Assembly (NCBI RefSeq): GCF_004122035.1
Contig: NZ_SAXA01000005.1
Coordinates: 62,001-126,000 of the forward strand
Length of the DNA stretch: 64,000 nt
Direction of reading: 5' to 3'
Source of the DNA: Ancylomarina salipaludis
GTDB taxonomy: Bacteria; Bacteroidota; Bacteroidia; Bacteroidales; Marinifilaceae
The translations under genes and the position numbers were made by a program. The notes under the pieces are model-generated. The model did no database searches, was not told where the DNA came from, and worked only from the letters and a program-made list of their open reading frames with translations. Shown one piece after another: positions 24,361 through 33,453 of the stretch (within the stretch, counting starts at the first letter, position 1; each line of letters starts with the position of its first letter).

Positions 24361-25626
24361 TTAGTTGAGTTCGATTAACGTGATTTCCGGTGGCATACCA
24401 ATTCGGCCCGGGAAGCCGATATAACCAAAGCCTCGGTTGACATATATAAATTGCTTCCCTTCATTATATAAGCCACCCCAACGTGGGTATTTGTATTGCA
24501 CAGGACTCCATTTGATTCCGGCACGTTCGATTCCGAATTGCATACCATGGGTATGACCGGCAAAGGTAAGATCGATATCAGTATCTAATACTTTTTCATC
24601 CCAGTGTGATGGATCATGGCTCATAAGAAGTTTGAATGGTAAGTCGTTCGTGTTTTTCATTGCAAGATCCAGATTGCCATGTTGAGGGAAAGGGGGCTTG
24701 CCCCAATTTTCCACACCAATCAGTGCTATTTCATCATCATTAATTTTTAGTCTTTCGGTTTCGTTCAATAGTAGTTTAAAACCCATTTCCTTGTGAAAAT
24801 CTTTAATTCGTTTAAGATTTTCAGCTTTCTCTTCAGGTGATGACCAGTGAGAATAATCTCCGTAATCGTGATTTCCCAAAATTGAATATTTACCCATTGG
24901 GGCTTCCATTTTGTCTAATATTGGAGCCCAACCATCAGTTTCTTCGGCAAAGTTGTTCACTAAATCACCGGTAAATAGAATAATATCAGGATTTTGTTCG
25001 TTAATAAGCTCTACAGCTTTTTCAATTTTTTCGAAGTTCTTGTTAAAACTTCCTAAATGCATATCTGAAATCTGCACAATTCTGAGCCCTTGAAATGCCT
25101 TGGGTAAATTCGGGAAGTTCAGGCTTTCACGTATAATACGAAATTCGAATTTCCCTTTTGTAACCCCATAAAGGATCGAGGCAAAGGGGATTGCAGCCAT
25201 AATTAGGCCCATTTGATATAGGAATTCGGAACGTTCCATTTTTCTTTTCGTTTTTGATTCAAACTTTTTTTCTTTCTTCACGTTTGTAAGGGCCCCAATG
25301 AGCCAGCTTACAGCTTTCTGCACATCTTTAAGTAAAACGAAAAGAATCAGAACAAACTTGGGTATATAAAATAGGGCAAATGCACCTATCAAATAGCTAA
25401 AATAGACGTATGCCTCTGCTCTTTGAACATATTTTATTCTGAAGAAGAAAAGAACAAATGCAGCAAAGATACCTAGTGAAATAGACCAGTAGAGTTGTTT
25501 TAACAGCTTTCTGATGAATTCAGGTTTTATTTTATTGATAAGCGGTTTTAGACCTCGATAGGTGTATAAATCCACGATAAACATGAAGATTAGAAGTGGA
25601 ATGATTAAAAATACACTTGCTTTCAT
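24361..25626 (-). CDS. membrane-anchored metallophosphoesterase
   Basis: The 421-residue protein begins with three to four membrane helices (residues 1-105). A basic stretch and a further hydrophobic segment follow, and then a calcineurin-like phosphoesterase domain from about 185. The motifs are QISDMHLGSF, FTGDLVNN, LGNHDYGDY, MSHDPSHWD and AGHTHGMQFG, covering the bimetal ligands. Related proteins (YkuE-like) act on phospholipid or nucleotide phosphate groups at the membrane. It is a single gene facing away from the phosphatase locus. Confidence 0.9.
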   Translation of the reverse strand: MKASVFLIIPLLIFMFIVDLYTYRGLKPLINKIKPEFIRKLLKQLYWSISLGIFAAFVLFFFRIKYVQRAEAYVYFSYLIGAFALFYIPKFVLILFVLLKDVQKAVSWLIGALTNVKKEKKFESKTKRKMERSEFLYQMGLIMAAIPFASILYGVTKGKFEFRIIRESLNFPNLPKAFQGLRIVQISDMHLGSFNKNFEKIEKAVELINEQNPDIILFTGDLVNNFAEETDGWAPILDKMEAPMGKYSILGNHDYGDYSHWSSPEEKAENLKRIKDFHKEMGFKLLLNETERLKINDDEIALIGVENWGKPPFPQHGNLDLAMKNTNDLPFKLLMSHDPSHWDEKVLDTDIDLTFAGHTHGMQFGIERAGIKWSPVQYKYPRWGGLYNEGKQFIYVNRGFGYIGFPGRIGMPPEITLIELN

Positions 25627-26022
25627 ATTTGGTTTTTATCTTTAAATAACATCGACAAAGATAAGTTTTTTTCTTACTTAGTCGATTGATATCCATTGTG
25701 TTCATTTCTATAGCCATTTATTTCTGTTTAAATAACCGACTCAATTCCGGGATTGTTCGATTAAGAACTATTTTTTTTTCTGAAAATAAATTGATTAAAA
25801 ATGATGAGTGCGACTAATTGCGTGAACCTGAATATGTTAAATCTGAAGTATTCATTAATCTATATAAAGACAGTATTTGATGAGTCAAATTTAATGTTAG
25901 TCTAAGTTATTTGTATTTTAGTCAAAATTTGGAAGTGCCTATCTTTATTATTAAATTGTGCATCCATTACAACTAATCTATGATCAAATTATACCCGAAT
26001 GCTATTAGATAATTCCTTAATT
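25627..26022. other. divergent intergenic region
   Basis: Nearly 400 AT-rich bases between the phosphoesterase gene (minus) and the histidine kinase gene (plus). No ORF, repeat or terminator of note was seen. Confidence 0.4.
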
Positions 26023-27930
26023 ATGAATGTGAAGAATAGAGTTAGCTCTTTGCATTATTGTCTTTTATTTATTGTTTTATTTTTACCTTTTAATCTGTTT
26101 TCACAAAAAATTAGAGAAACAAAACGACAACGAATCTGCCTAATTGATTCTTATAATAGTAATTTTCCAACTTATATTCATTCTGCGAAAGCAATTCAAG
26201 AATTTATAGACACAACGCATTATCAAATTGATGTGGAGTTTATGAATAGTAAAGAATTTGTTGATGATGTTTATGTTAAGCATTTTCATGATTTTTTGTC
26301 ATATAAGTTGTCAAAAAGAAAACCCTACGACTTATTTCTGGTAGCTGATGATTATGCATTGGAGTATGTCTTGAAGTATGAGGAGGAATTGTGTCAGAAT
26401 AAACCTATTGTTTTTTGGGGGATTAATAATCTCGATTTGGCCAGAAAACAAAATACAAACCCTAATTGTACAGGGATTGTTGAAGATATATCTATAAAGG
26501 AAACGATAAATCTTGCAAAGACGCTCAATCCCAAGCTTAAAGAAATGTATATCATTAGTGACAATAGCGAATCGGGTAAAACCGATTTGAAAAGGGTTAT
26601 GAATACAAAAGGTTTGAACACCGAAATTAATGTTCATGAGCTTAATTTAGCGGAACTAAGTTTTTCGGAGTTTGAAAAGAATTTGCAGCAGTTAAAGGGC
26701 GAGAAGGCGCTTTTATTACTGTCTCTTTACAGAGATAAGAATTTTAAATATAAGCCCTTTTACGAAGGCTTGGATTTTATAAAGAAGAATAGTGATTTAC
26801 CAATTTATCATTTATGGAAACATGGTTTGAATGATGGAATTGTAGGGGGTTATCTGATTCATCACTATAGACAGACACAGGAAGCTTTAAAAATTGCAGA
26901 TCAGGTTCTTAAAGGGAAAGCCATCAAAGATATTCCGGTTTTGGATGAAAGTCCTAACCAGTGTTATTTGGATTATAAAGAATTGAAGAGGTCAAAACTG
27001 GTTCCCTCAGTGTTCCCGGATGATTGGATTGTAATCAATAAACCCAATTCGTTTATTCATATGAGCAGGAAGCATGTGTATTTGATTTTATCTGTGGGTT
27101 TATTGGTTTTTGGATTATTGTTTTTCTTTATTTATTATGCAAAAAGAGAAAACTTACTAAAAAAAGAGTTAATTCAGGCTCAGTTGGATGCCAGTAAGGT
27201 TGATGAGCTTAAGAATGCTTTTTTGAATAATATATCACACGAGATTCGTACTCCCATGAATGGGATTCTAGGTTTTGCCGAGTTTCTGGCTTCTCCAGAT
27301 ATTAGTATGGAAGATAGAGCCAGTTATTTGGATATCATTTCAGAAAATTCCAATCAGTTGTTAAATGTAGTGAATGAGATTGTTGATATTGCTAAAGTGC
27401 AATCGGGGCATTCAGATATAAAAATGGAGCCAATAGAAATTGACAGTTTGCTATCAAATATTGAGAGGGAATATAAAATCTTTACAGAACGAAAAAATTT
27501 AGAATTAAGAATTGTTTTAAGCAGTTGTGTAAAAAGGGTTTTTGCCGATCGCCTGTATCTTTTGAAAATATTTAGAAATCTTATCGATAATGCGATTAAA
27601 TTCACTCATAATGGTTGTATTGAAATAGGTTATAACAAGAAGGGCGATTTTATTGAATTCTATGTTAAAGATACCGGGATTGGCATTTCAAAAGATTTGT
27701 TTAAAATTATTTTTGAGAATTTCAGACAAGTTCAGGAATCTGATATGCGTCAATACGGTGGATTGGGGCTTGGTTTGTCTATAACAAGGGCTTTTGTGAA
27801 ATCAATGGGAGGAAAAGTATGGGTGGAATCTGTAGAGAATGAAGGTTCTTGTTTCTACTTCACACTTCCTTACGTAGATTATGATCCGGCATTGTTGATA
27901 AAACCGGATGTGTTTTGCGAAGTTAATTAG
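26023..27930 (+). CDS. sensor histidine kinase with ABC-substrate-binding-like sensor domain
   Basis: The protein has about 635 residues. After a signal anchor (LLFIVLFLPFNLFSQ), a periplasmic domain resembling ABC sugar/amino-acid substrate-binding proteins spans roughly residues 30-340. A membrane helix (VYLILSVGLLVFGLLFFFIYY) comes next, then HisKA with His406 in NISHEIRTPMNG and HATPase_c with NLIDNAIKFT, DTGIGI and GGLGLGLSI. There is no receiver domain. I chose the ATG at 26023 because the one at 25999 adds residues before the signal. No response regulator gene is adjacent, so it is an orphan kinase. Confidence 0.87.
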   Translation: MNVKNRVSSLHYCLLFIVLFLPFNLFSQKIRETKRQRICLIDSYNSNFPTYIHSAKAIQEFIDTTHYQIDVEFMNSKEFVDDVYVKHFHDFLSYKLSKRKPYDLFLVADDYALEYVLKYEEELCQNKPIVFWGINNLDLARKQNTNPNCTGIVEDISIKETINLAKTLNPKLKEMYIISDNSESGKTDLKRVMNTKGLNTEINVHELNLAELSFSEFEKNLQQLKGEKALLLLSLYRDKNFKYKPFYEGLDFIKKNSDLPIYHLWKHGLNDGIVGGYLIHHYRQTQEALKIADQVLKGKAIKDIPVLDESPNQCYLDYKELKRSKLVPSVFPDDWIVINKPNSFIHMSRKHVYLILSVGLLVFGLLFFFIYYAKRENLLKKELIQAQLDASKVDELKNAFLNNISHEIRTPMNGILGFAEFLASPDISMEDRASYLDIISENSNQLLNVVNEIVDIAKVQSGHSDIKMEPIEIDSLLSNIEREYKIFTERKNLELRIVLSSCVKRVFADRLYLLKIFRNLIDNAIKFTHNGCIEIGYNKKGDFIEFYVKDTGIGISKDLFKIIFENFRQVQESDMRQYGGLGLGLSITRAFVKSMGGKVWVESVENEGSCFYFTLPYVDYDPALLIKPDVFCEVN

Positions 27931-27955
27931 ATATTTTCTATAAGTTGGTTTGTGA

Positions 27956-27991
27956 AGCCACAACTTTGTTTAAGCAAAGTTGTGGCTTTTA
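27956..27991. terminator. bidirectional terminator
   Basis: AGCCACAACTTTG (27956-27968) pairs perfectly with CAAAGTTGTGGCT (27975-27987) around a 6-base loop. It lies between the convergent histidine kinase and CobW-type genes and is flanked by T-rich sequence. Confidence 0.82.
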
Positions 27992-28951
27992 TTAATCACA
28001 GAGTTCTATCAGGTTTTTTTCAATTACCTCTCTGTTTAATGTTTTTCCAATAAACACAATTTTACTTTCTTTGTCTTCATCTGTAGTCCATGGTCGCCCC
28101 ACAGTTGCTTGAATTTGGGTATGAACCGATTGCAGAAGAATTCGATTTTCTACTCCTGAGATGTTTAAAATCCCTTTTACACGATAGATAGTATCTGAAT
28201 TGAATTGCAGAAAAGCATCCAGCCAGCCACCAAATTTTAATTGATTGAATGGACGTTTACTTTTAAAGCAGAAATTCTCAATACTGTGCTCGTGTTTTGT
28301 ATCAGTTTGACCTTCCAACGAGAATAGAAATTGATAGATGTTCTGAGGATTATAGGCATAAACATCCAGTAATTGTTTGTCTTTAATATCGGATTGACTT
28401 GTTTTGTAAATGTTTGCAGTAGGGTTTATCTCTTTAAGGTTTGAATTGAGTTTGTCTATGGCTTCATCCGTGGCTAAATCAATTTTATTGACTATAAGAG
28501 TATCTGCAATGGCAATCTGTTTGTTGAGAACTTCTTCATTCTTTAAATCCTGATTCGCATTAGCTGCATCAACCAAACAGATGACTGAGTCGAGTTCAAA
28601 CTTCGCTTTAATACCCGGGTCAGAAATAAATGATGCTAAAATATTGCCTGGGTCAGCAATCCCGGTTGTTTCAATTAAGAGATGATTGAACTTGTGATTG
28701 GTTTTGATCAGGTTTTCGAGTACCAGAAAGAGTTCGGTGTTTAGATTACAGCAGATACAGCCGTTGCTTAGTTCAAATAAGTTTTGATCCTTAATGTTTG
28801 TGACAAGTTCAGAATCGATGTTTTCTTCGCCAAATTCATTTTCTATGACAACGAATTTTTTGTTCTTATATTTTTTAATCAGGTTATTTAAAAGGCTGGT
28901 TTTTCCTGCACCTAAAAATCCAGTGATAACCGTTACAGGTATCTTACTCAT
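27992..28951 (-). CDS. CobW/COG0523 family GTP-binding metallochaperone
   Basis: The 319-residue protein has a P-loop GFLGAGKT (residues 11-18), the metal-binding GCICC at 64-68, a nucleotide-binding VNKIDL near 155, and the C-terminal CobW_C domain (FKSKRPFNQLKFGGWLDAF). COG0523 GTPases insert or traffic metals, mostly Zn2+ or Co2+, into target proteins. No Zur-type site or metal-enzyme gene is adjacent; a nitroreductase gene lies upstream. Which metal it uses cannot be told from sequence. Confidence 0.9.
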   Translation of the reverse strand: MSKIPVTVITGFLGAGKTSLLNNLIKKYKNKKFVVIENEFGEENIDSELVTNIKDQNLFELSNGCICCNLNTELFLVLENLIKTNHKFNHLLIETTGIADPGNILASFISDPGIKAKFELDSVICLVDAANANQDLKNEEVLNKQIAIADTLIVNKIDLATDEAIDKLNSNLKEINPTANIYKTSQSDIKDKQLLDVYAYNPQNIYQFLFSLEGQTDTKHEHSIENFCFKSKRPFNQLKFGGWLDAFLQFNSDTIYRVKGILNISGVENRILLQSVHTQIQATVGRPWTTDEDKESKIVFIGKTLNREVIEKNLIELCD

Positions 28952-29014
28952 ATAGTGTTGCTAAAATCGTCTTGTTAATAGTGAAATGGAGGCTTATAAG
29001 TTTTGGGTGATCAA

Positions 29015-29530
29015 TTAAAATTTTTCCCAATGCACAATTTCTTCCAGGCTTTTTCTCTTCTTTACAGGTTGTTTCTCTAAATCAGGATAACCTAATGACA
29101 GGATGGCAACAGGCTCAATATGCTCAGGAAGATTAAAGAAATCACGACATTTTTGGACATGAAAATTGCAAATCCAGCAGGTTCCAAGACCGAGTTCTGT
29201 TGCTTGCAGAGTCATATGATCGGTTGTGATAGCTGCGTCAATATCGGCATGATCTTTTTCATCTTCAGCGCGTTTCCACGATTTGCTGTGGTCGGAACAA
29301 ATTACAATGTATACGGGTGCTTCGTTAAACCAGTCACGATGATAAATTTCAGAAAAATTGGCATGATTTTCTTTTTCTCGAATCACAATGAAATGCCAGG
29401 GTTGAAAGTTGACGGCAGAAGGGGCATATTGTCCGGCTTCAAGTATCTGCAGTAATTTTTCTTCTTCGACCTCTTTATCTAAGTAGGCACGAACCGAGTA
29501 GCGGTTTTTGATAATATCAATCAAACTCAT
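29015..29530 (-). CDS. nitroreductase family protein
   Basis: About 171 residues from the ATG at 29528-29530, which gives the classical start MSLIDIIKNRYSVRAY; an upstream open extension to 29578 is not needed. The FMN-binding RYSVRAY, APSAVNFQPWHFIVI, and the end GYPDLEKQPVKKRKSLEEIVHW are typical nitroreductase features. It uses NAD(P)H and FMN to reduce nitro- or quinone-like compounds in the cytoplasm. The C-rich ICNFHVQKCRDFF segment is usual for the small clade in anaerobes. Confidence 0.9.
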   Translation of the reverse strand: MSLIDIIKNRYSVRAYLDKEVEEEKLLQILEAGQYAPSAVNFQPWHFIVIREKENHANFSEIYHRDWFNEAPVYIVICSDHSKSWKRAEDEKDHADIDAAITTDHMTLQATELGLGTCWICNFHVQKCRDFFNLPEHIEPVAILSLGYPDLEKQPVKKRKSLEEIVHWEKF

Positions 29531-29593
29531 AGTAGTCTTTTTTAATTCTTTGTAAAAATACGAATTTTTCAGGTCCATTAAAGTTTCTATTTA

Positions 29594-29601
29594 TAACTTT
29601 G
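29594..29601 (+). promoter_or_regulatory. -7 element of the MFS gene
   Basis: TAACTTTG fits the Bacteroidota consensus TAnnTTTG. It lies 24 bases before the ATG at 29625. No strong -33 element was found. Confidence 0.6.
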
Positions 29602-29624
29602 CAGGCCTAATTTATACATGCATT

Positions 29625-30761
29625 ATGCTGAAGGAACTCAAACAAAATAAAATGTATGCCTATTTGATGCTATTGGTGGTTGCTGCAACAGCAGGCCATC
29701 AGGCTTGGCGTACACTCTTTAATAATTTGGCCGTTGACGAAGTTGGAATTAATGGCTTTCAACTTGGGGTGATTCAATCTGTTCGTGAAATTCCTGGTTT
29801 TTTAGCTCTTCTGGTGATTTACGTTTTGTTTTTTGTGCGCGAACATCGCTTGTCAGCTATTTCGGTATTGTTGGTTGGTATAGGTGTTGCCATGACAGGT
29901 TTTTTCCCTTCGTTTTATGGACTGATTTTTACGACCCTAATCATGTCGATTGGCTTTCATTATTTCGAAACGACGAATAAATCTTTAACGCTTCAATATT
30001 TTAATTTCGAACAGGCTCCTCATGTGTTTGCAAAACAGAAGAGTTGGGCAGCTGTTGCCAATGTTGCTATGGGGGCTTTTATTTGGTTGTTGGCAGGCCA
30101 TTTATCGCTGCAAATGAATTTTATTGTTGCGGGTGTCTTAATTACACTGTTGGCAATTTGGGCTTTTTTCTGGAAACCGGAAAACAAGAATATCCCTGCT
30201 CAGAATAAAGGGATGGTGCTCCGAAAGCGCTATTGGTTGTTCTATGTTTTGAACTTTTTAAGTGGAGCACGCCGTCAGATTTTTGTAGTTTTTGCCGTGT
30301 TTATGTTGGTTCAGAAATATCAATTTAGTGTGCAAAATATTGCTTTGCTTTTTATCATTAATAACATCATCACTTATTTTATATCGCCTTACATTGCCAA
30401 GGGTATAAATCGGTTTGGAGAGCGTAAAATGCTCAGTTTGGAATACATTAGTTTGATTTTTGTGTTCCTGGGTTATGCTTTTATTGAGAATGGATTGGTG
30501 GTTGCAATTCTTTATATTGTCGATCATATCTTTTTTGGTTTCTCTATGGGAATCAATACCTATTTTCATAAAACTGGAGACAAGAAAGATATTGCGCCTT
30601 CGATGGCCGTTGGCTTTACCATAAATCATATATCGGCAGTTGTGATACCGGTTTGTGGTGGTTTACTGTGGATGTGGCATTGGCAAATTCCTTTTATTGC
30701 AGGAGCAATTTTATGTGTTGTATCTCTTGTGTTTGTTCAAAAAATTAAAATAGAAAATTAA
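29625..30761 (+). CDS. MFS transporter
   Basis: The 378-residue protein has about eleven or twelve hydrophobic helices, a cytoplasmic break near residue 190 (WKPENKNIPAQNKGMVLRKRYW) and no signal peptide. The fold and length suit the major facilitator superfamily. The early motif GINGFQLGVIQSVREIPGFLA is seen in a Bacteroidota group of unassigned MFS proteins. The substrate is unknown. The next two genes run in the same direction. Confidence 0.85.
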   Translation: MLKELKQNKMYAYLMLLVVAATAGHQAWRTLFNNLAVDEVGINGFQLGVIQSVREIPGFLALLVIYVLFFVREHRLSAISVLLVGIGVAMTGFFPSFYGLIFTTLIMSIGFHYFETTNKSLTLQYFNFEQAPHVFAKQKSWAAVANVAMGAFIWLLAGHLSLQMNFIVAGVLITLLAIWAFFWKPENKNIPAQNKGMVLRKRYWLFYVLNFLSGARRQIFVVFAVFMLVQKYQFSVQNIALLFIINNIITYFISPYIAKGINRFGERKMLSLEYISLIFVFLGYAFIENGLVVAILYIVDHIFFGFSMGINTYFHKTGDKKDIAPSMAVGFTINHISAVVIPVCGGLLWMWHWQIPFIAGAILCVVSLVFVQKIKIEN

Positions 30762-30787
30762 GTTTCTAATAGAACTATTATTAAAAT

Positions 30788-31633
30788 ATGACTTCAGAAA
30801 ATATTTACAAAAGCCTGGTTGCTTTATACAACAAGGGAATTACAGAAAAAGATCCAAAAATCATTCGAGAGTTTATAAATGACAATACCCATATGGCATT
30901 AAAGGGTGAGCCCAGATTCTTTTTGGATATTCTCCAGCATCGTGCTGCAGCTTTTGCACTATTTGGCGAATTGACTGAAGCGGGGCAGGAATATGAAAAG
31001 GGCTATTCGTCGTGTTCTACTTCAGGCAGATGGGTTTACGGATTGAATTGGGCTTTGCAATATACAGCTGAGTTTTCAATCAACAGAGGGAAAGCAAAAT
31101 TGAATGAATCGCTTTCACAAGCCTTGCCTGTATTGGAGCAAGCAGAAAAAGATTTGGTGTTCGATCAGTACAGAGAATTCTATCAGCTTGGTCTTTGCAA
31201 TGTGAAAGCATTTGTATTGATGAGTCTTGGTGAGAAAGATAAAGCTCTTGATACCTATAAGGATTGTTTGTTCACACCCATACCAATCCCTGCTTACAAC
31301 GATAAGGAATCATTGCAGTTGTTATTTGCACATTATACTAAAGGATTGGCAGTAGCAATCGAATATAAAGATACTGAGCTTTTAAATAATTTACTTAAAG
31401 TCATCTCATTGGACGATGCTTTATTGCAGAATGAGAAGAATCTGTTCAAATTATTCTATGAAACCTTAGTAAGTACCTTTGATATGCGTGCCGAGTTTAT
31501 CACAGAGTTTAATGCCATGTTCAAGATTAAGGATAGCCTTAAAACTGTAGCACCGGGTTTTGCGAGATTTTTGTCACTTATTGGGGAACAGGATTTCGAT
31601 AAACTCGATGTTTTCTTCAAGGACTTCAATTAG
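30788..31633 (+). CDS. helical repeat (TPR-like) protein of unknown function
   Basis: The 281-residue protein has no signal peptide or membrane helix. It is predicted to be all-helical with loosely TPR-like pairs (LFGELTEAGQEYEKGYSSC; LMSLGEKDKALDTYKDCLF). I do not recognise the family. It lies 26 bases after the MFS gene and 23 bases before the YchJ-type gene, so the three probably form one operon; what they share is unclear. Confidence 0.7.
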   Translation: MTSENIYKSLVALYNKGITEKDPKIIREFINDNTHMALKGEPRFFLDILQHRAAAFALFGELTEAGQEYEKGYSSCSTSGRWVYGLNWALQYTAEFSINRGKAKLNESLSQALPVLEQAEKDLVFDQYREFYQLGLCNVKAFVLMSLGEKDKALDTYKDCLFTPIPIPAYNDKESLQLLFAHYTKGLAVAIEYKDTELLNNLLKVISLDDALLQNEKNLFKLFYETLVSTFDMRAEFITEFNAMFKIKDSLKTVAPGFARFLSLIGEQDFDKLDVFFKDFN

Positions 31634-31656
31634 GCTTTATTAATAATCAGCTAAAT

Positions 31657-32043
31657 ATGAAGAATTGTTTTTGTGGGAGATCTCAGTCATATGAGGCTTG
31701 TTGCGGGGCATTGCATTCAGGTCAGAGAGTTGCACAATCAGCCGAAGAGTTGATGCGAAGTCGGTATTCCGCTTTCGTAGTAGCCGATGTTGATTATATA
31801 ATGAAAACATATGCTCCTGAAACGCGTCCCAATAGTGAGCGTGCAGAAATTAAACAGTGGGCTACTTCAGTTATGTGGCTTGGTTTGCAGGTTATTTCAA
31901 CTCAAAAAGGTAAACCTGGTGATCAGGAGGGACGTGTCAAATTTAAAGCCCTTTATAGCGAAGCGGGAAAGATTCACGAAATGATTGAAGATTCCTTTTT
32001 TCGTTTCGAAAAAGGGCAATGGTTTTATGTTGATGGGAAATAA
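31657..32043 (+). CDS. YchJ/UPF0225 family protein with SEC-C zinc motif
   Basis: The 128-residue protein starts with a SEC-C motif (CFCGRSQSYEACC). The YchJ domain follows: SAEELMRSRYSAFVVADVDYIMKTY and WATSVMWLGLQVIS. The C-terminal SEC-C motif of longer YchJ members is absent. The fold is NTF2-like; the function is not established. It is the last gene of the MFS operon and lies upstream of rnpB. Confidence 0.9.
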   Translation: MKNCFCGRSQSYEACCGALHSGQRVAQSAEELMRSRYSAFVVADVDYIMKTYAPETRPNSERAEIKQWATSVMWLGLQVISTQKGKPGDQEGRVKFKALYSEAGKIHEMIEDSFFRFEKGQWFYVDGK

Positions 32044-32140
32044 GAAGTTGAAGAGAAATTTATTTCTTGTACTAACTGGAAACACTGACATTTTTAATGA
32101 GAAAGGCAATTGTCTGATATTATAAACTCATAAAATAGAT

Positions 32141-32148
32141 TACCTTTG
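32141..32148 (+). promoter_or_regulatory. -7 element of rnpB
   Basis: TACCTTTG fits TAnnTTTG and lies 5 bases before the first paired base of the RNase P RNA. The -33 region is weak. Transcription should begin at about 32153. Confidence 0.65.
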
Positions 32149-32152
32149 CATC

Positions 32153-32508
32153 GGCAAACCGTTCTATCGCTGTTTCGCAAGAAAGAGAGGAAAGTCCGGG
32201 CAAGGCAGAGTACCATGCTTCTTAACGGGAAGATAGGCGAAAGCTTATAGTAGTGGAACAGAAAATAACCGCCTTATTTTTTCGGAAATAGGGTAAGGGT
32301 GAAAAGGTGAGGTAAGAGCTCACCAGTGCCTGTGGTGACATGGGCAGCTGTGTGCCTCATGGCTTGCAAGATCAAGTATACCGACAGCTGTAGACTTTAC
32401 TCGGTCGATGTCGGGGGGTAGATTGCTCGAGACATAGGGTGACTTATGTTCTAGATAAATGATAGAAGTTCCCTTCGGGGAAAACAGGACCCGGCTTATA
32501 GGTTTGCC
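32153..32508 (+). ncRNA. rnpB: RNase P RNA
   Basis: The catalytic RNA of RNase P cuts the 5' leader from tRNA precursors. The ends GGCAAACC (32153-32160) and GGTTTGCC (32501-32508) form helix P1. The conserved core segments GAGAGGAAAGTCCGGGC and ACAGGACCCGGCTTA, and the internal GATAAATGATAGAAG stretch, are all present, as expected for a bacterial A-type RNA. The 356-base length is normal. A short hairpin and a terminator follow at 32523-32607. Confidence 0.95.
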
Positions 32509-32572
32509 AACTTTTAAACATCTTGATTCTGAGAAAGAATCAAAATAGAATATTGCTTTTAAAAGCAAATTT

Positions 32573-32607
32573 AAAACGATCTCAAAAAAATGGGATCGTT
32601 TTTTTTG
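32573..32607 (+). terminator. rnpB terminator
   Basis: AAAACGATCTC (32573-32583) pairs imperfectly with GGGATCGTTTT (32592-32602), followed by T. A second hairpin, TTGATTCT/AGAATCAA, lies just before at 32523-32543. Confidence 0.78.
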
Positions 32608-32624
32608 TAAAAAAAGTTAGTTTA

Positions 32625-32646
32625 GAACATATGTTCATTATATTTG
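32625..32646 (+). promoter_or_regulatory. palindromic operator and -7 element of the DUF134 gene
   Basis: GAACATATGTTC (32625-32636) is a perfect 12-bp palindrome ending two bases before TATATTTG (32639-32646), a TAnnTTTG -7 element. The next gene encodes a DUF134 helix-turn-helix protein 24 bases on. A repressor bound here would block the promoter; autoregulation by the DUF134 protein is a reasonable inference. Confidence 0.6.
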
Positions 32647-32669
32647 TGTCGTAATATCAATTTAAAATT

Positions 32670-33080
32670 ATGGCACGTCCCAGAAATAATTCTAAAATTC
32701 AAATTCCCCCACGGGTAAAAGGTTTTAATCCCCAAGGGTATTATGCCAATCCTTCAGAGGAAGTTAAATTAAATATTGAAGAGTTTGAGGTGATTCGATT
32801 ACTCGATTATGAGAACTTGTCTCAGCTTGAGGCATCGAAAATCATGGAAATATCGCGTCCCAGCTTAACGCGAATATACGATAGAGCTCGCAAGAAGATT
32901 GCTCAAGCTCTTATCGAGGCTAGCCCAATTCGTATTGAAGGTGGAAAAATTGTTTATGACGAAACCTGGTATGAGTGTTTGAATTGCCGATCACATTTTA
33001 ATAAGACAGGCGATAATGATGTAAAGAGATGTCCGTTGTGTTCAAGTGTTGAAATTTTAAAAGTGGAGGGTGAGTTATGA
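32670..33080 (+). CDS. DUF134 family HTH regulator
   Basis: The 136-residue protein begins MARPRNNSKIQIPPRVKGFNP, the DUF134 hallmark (usually P-R-R...P...F.P). A sigma-like helix-turn-helix follows (LSQLEASKIMEISRPSLTRIYDRARKKIA) and a zinc-ribbon-like CLNCRS...CPLCSS near 112-129. It is 4 bases overlapped by the NifX-like gene downstream, so both are made from one message. DUF134 proteins commonly accompany NifX/NifB-type iron-molybdenum-cluster-binding proteins, here two of them. Confidence 0.9.
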   Translation: MARPRNNSKIQIPPRVKGFNPQGYYANPSEEVKLNIEEFEVIRLLDYENLSQLEASKIMEISRPSLTRIYDRARKKIAQALIEASPIRIEGGKIVYDETWYECLNCRSHFNKTGDNDVKRCPLCSSVEILKVEGEL

Positions 33081-33400
33081 TTGCAGCAATTCCGGTAATG
33101 AGTGATACAAATGAGGCACAGTTATCCTCGAAATTTGCAAGGAGCCCCTATTTTGTTTTGGTTGACAAATCGAAAAAGGTTTATCGTTTTGTTAAAAATC
33201 CATTTGCCAATGATGAGAAAGGTGTTGGCCCTAAAATTCTGACTTTACTCTGTCAGGACAATGGCGTTGATGCATTTATTGCTTTTGAATTAGGACTTAA
33301 ATTACAACAGTTGGCAAAAGCTAAGGGCTTGCAATTCATTATCCTTAATGAAAACAAGAAACAATTGAGTGATATTCTGAAATTGATGGGTATCGATTAA
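33077..33400 (+). CDS. NifB/NifX family iron-molybdenum cluster-binding protein (first)
   Basis: The 107-residue protein is of the dinitrogenase iron-molybdenum cofactor family (PF02579-type, RNase H-like fold). Recognisable parts are MIAAIPVMSDTNEAQLSSKFARSPYFVLVD, GPKILTLLCQDNGVDAFIAFELG and the C-terminal helix. The start overlaps the DUF134 stop by 4 bases, indicating translational coupling. It lacks the second cysteine-rich tail seen in the next gene. No nitrogenase genes are nearby, so the cluster role is outside nitrogen fixation. Confidence 0.87.
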   Translation: MIAAIPVMSDTNEAQLSSKFARSPYFVLVDKSKKVYRFVKNPFANDEKGVGPKILTLLCQDNGVDAFIAFELGLKLQQLAKAKGLQFIILNENKKQLSDILKLMGID

Positions 33401-33453
33401 AATAAATACAAAGAATAGGGTATTCTTGATATAAAACTAAAAATAACAAAGGG

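Noticed and set aside
32320-32568. Minus-strand open frame opposite rnpB
   Set aside because: It lies within the structured RNase P RNA and is a chance frame.
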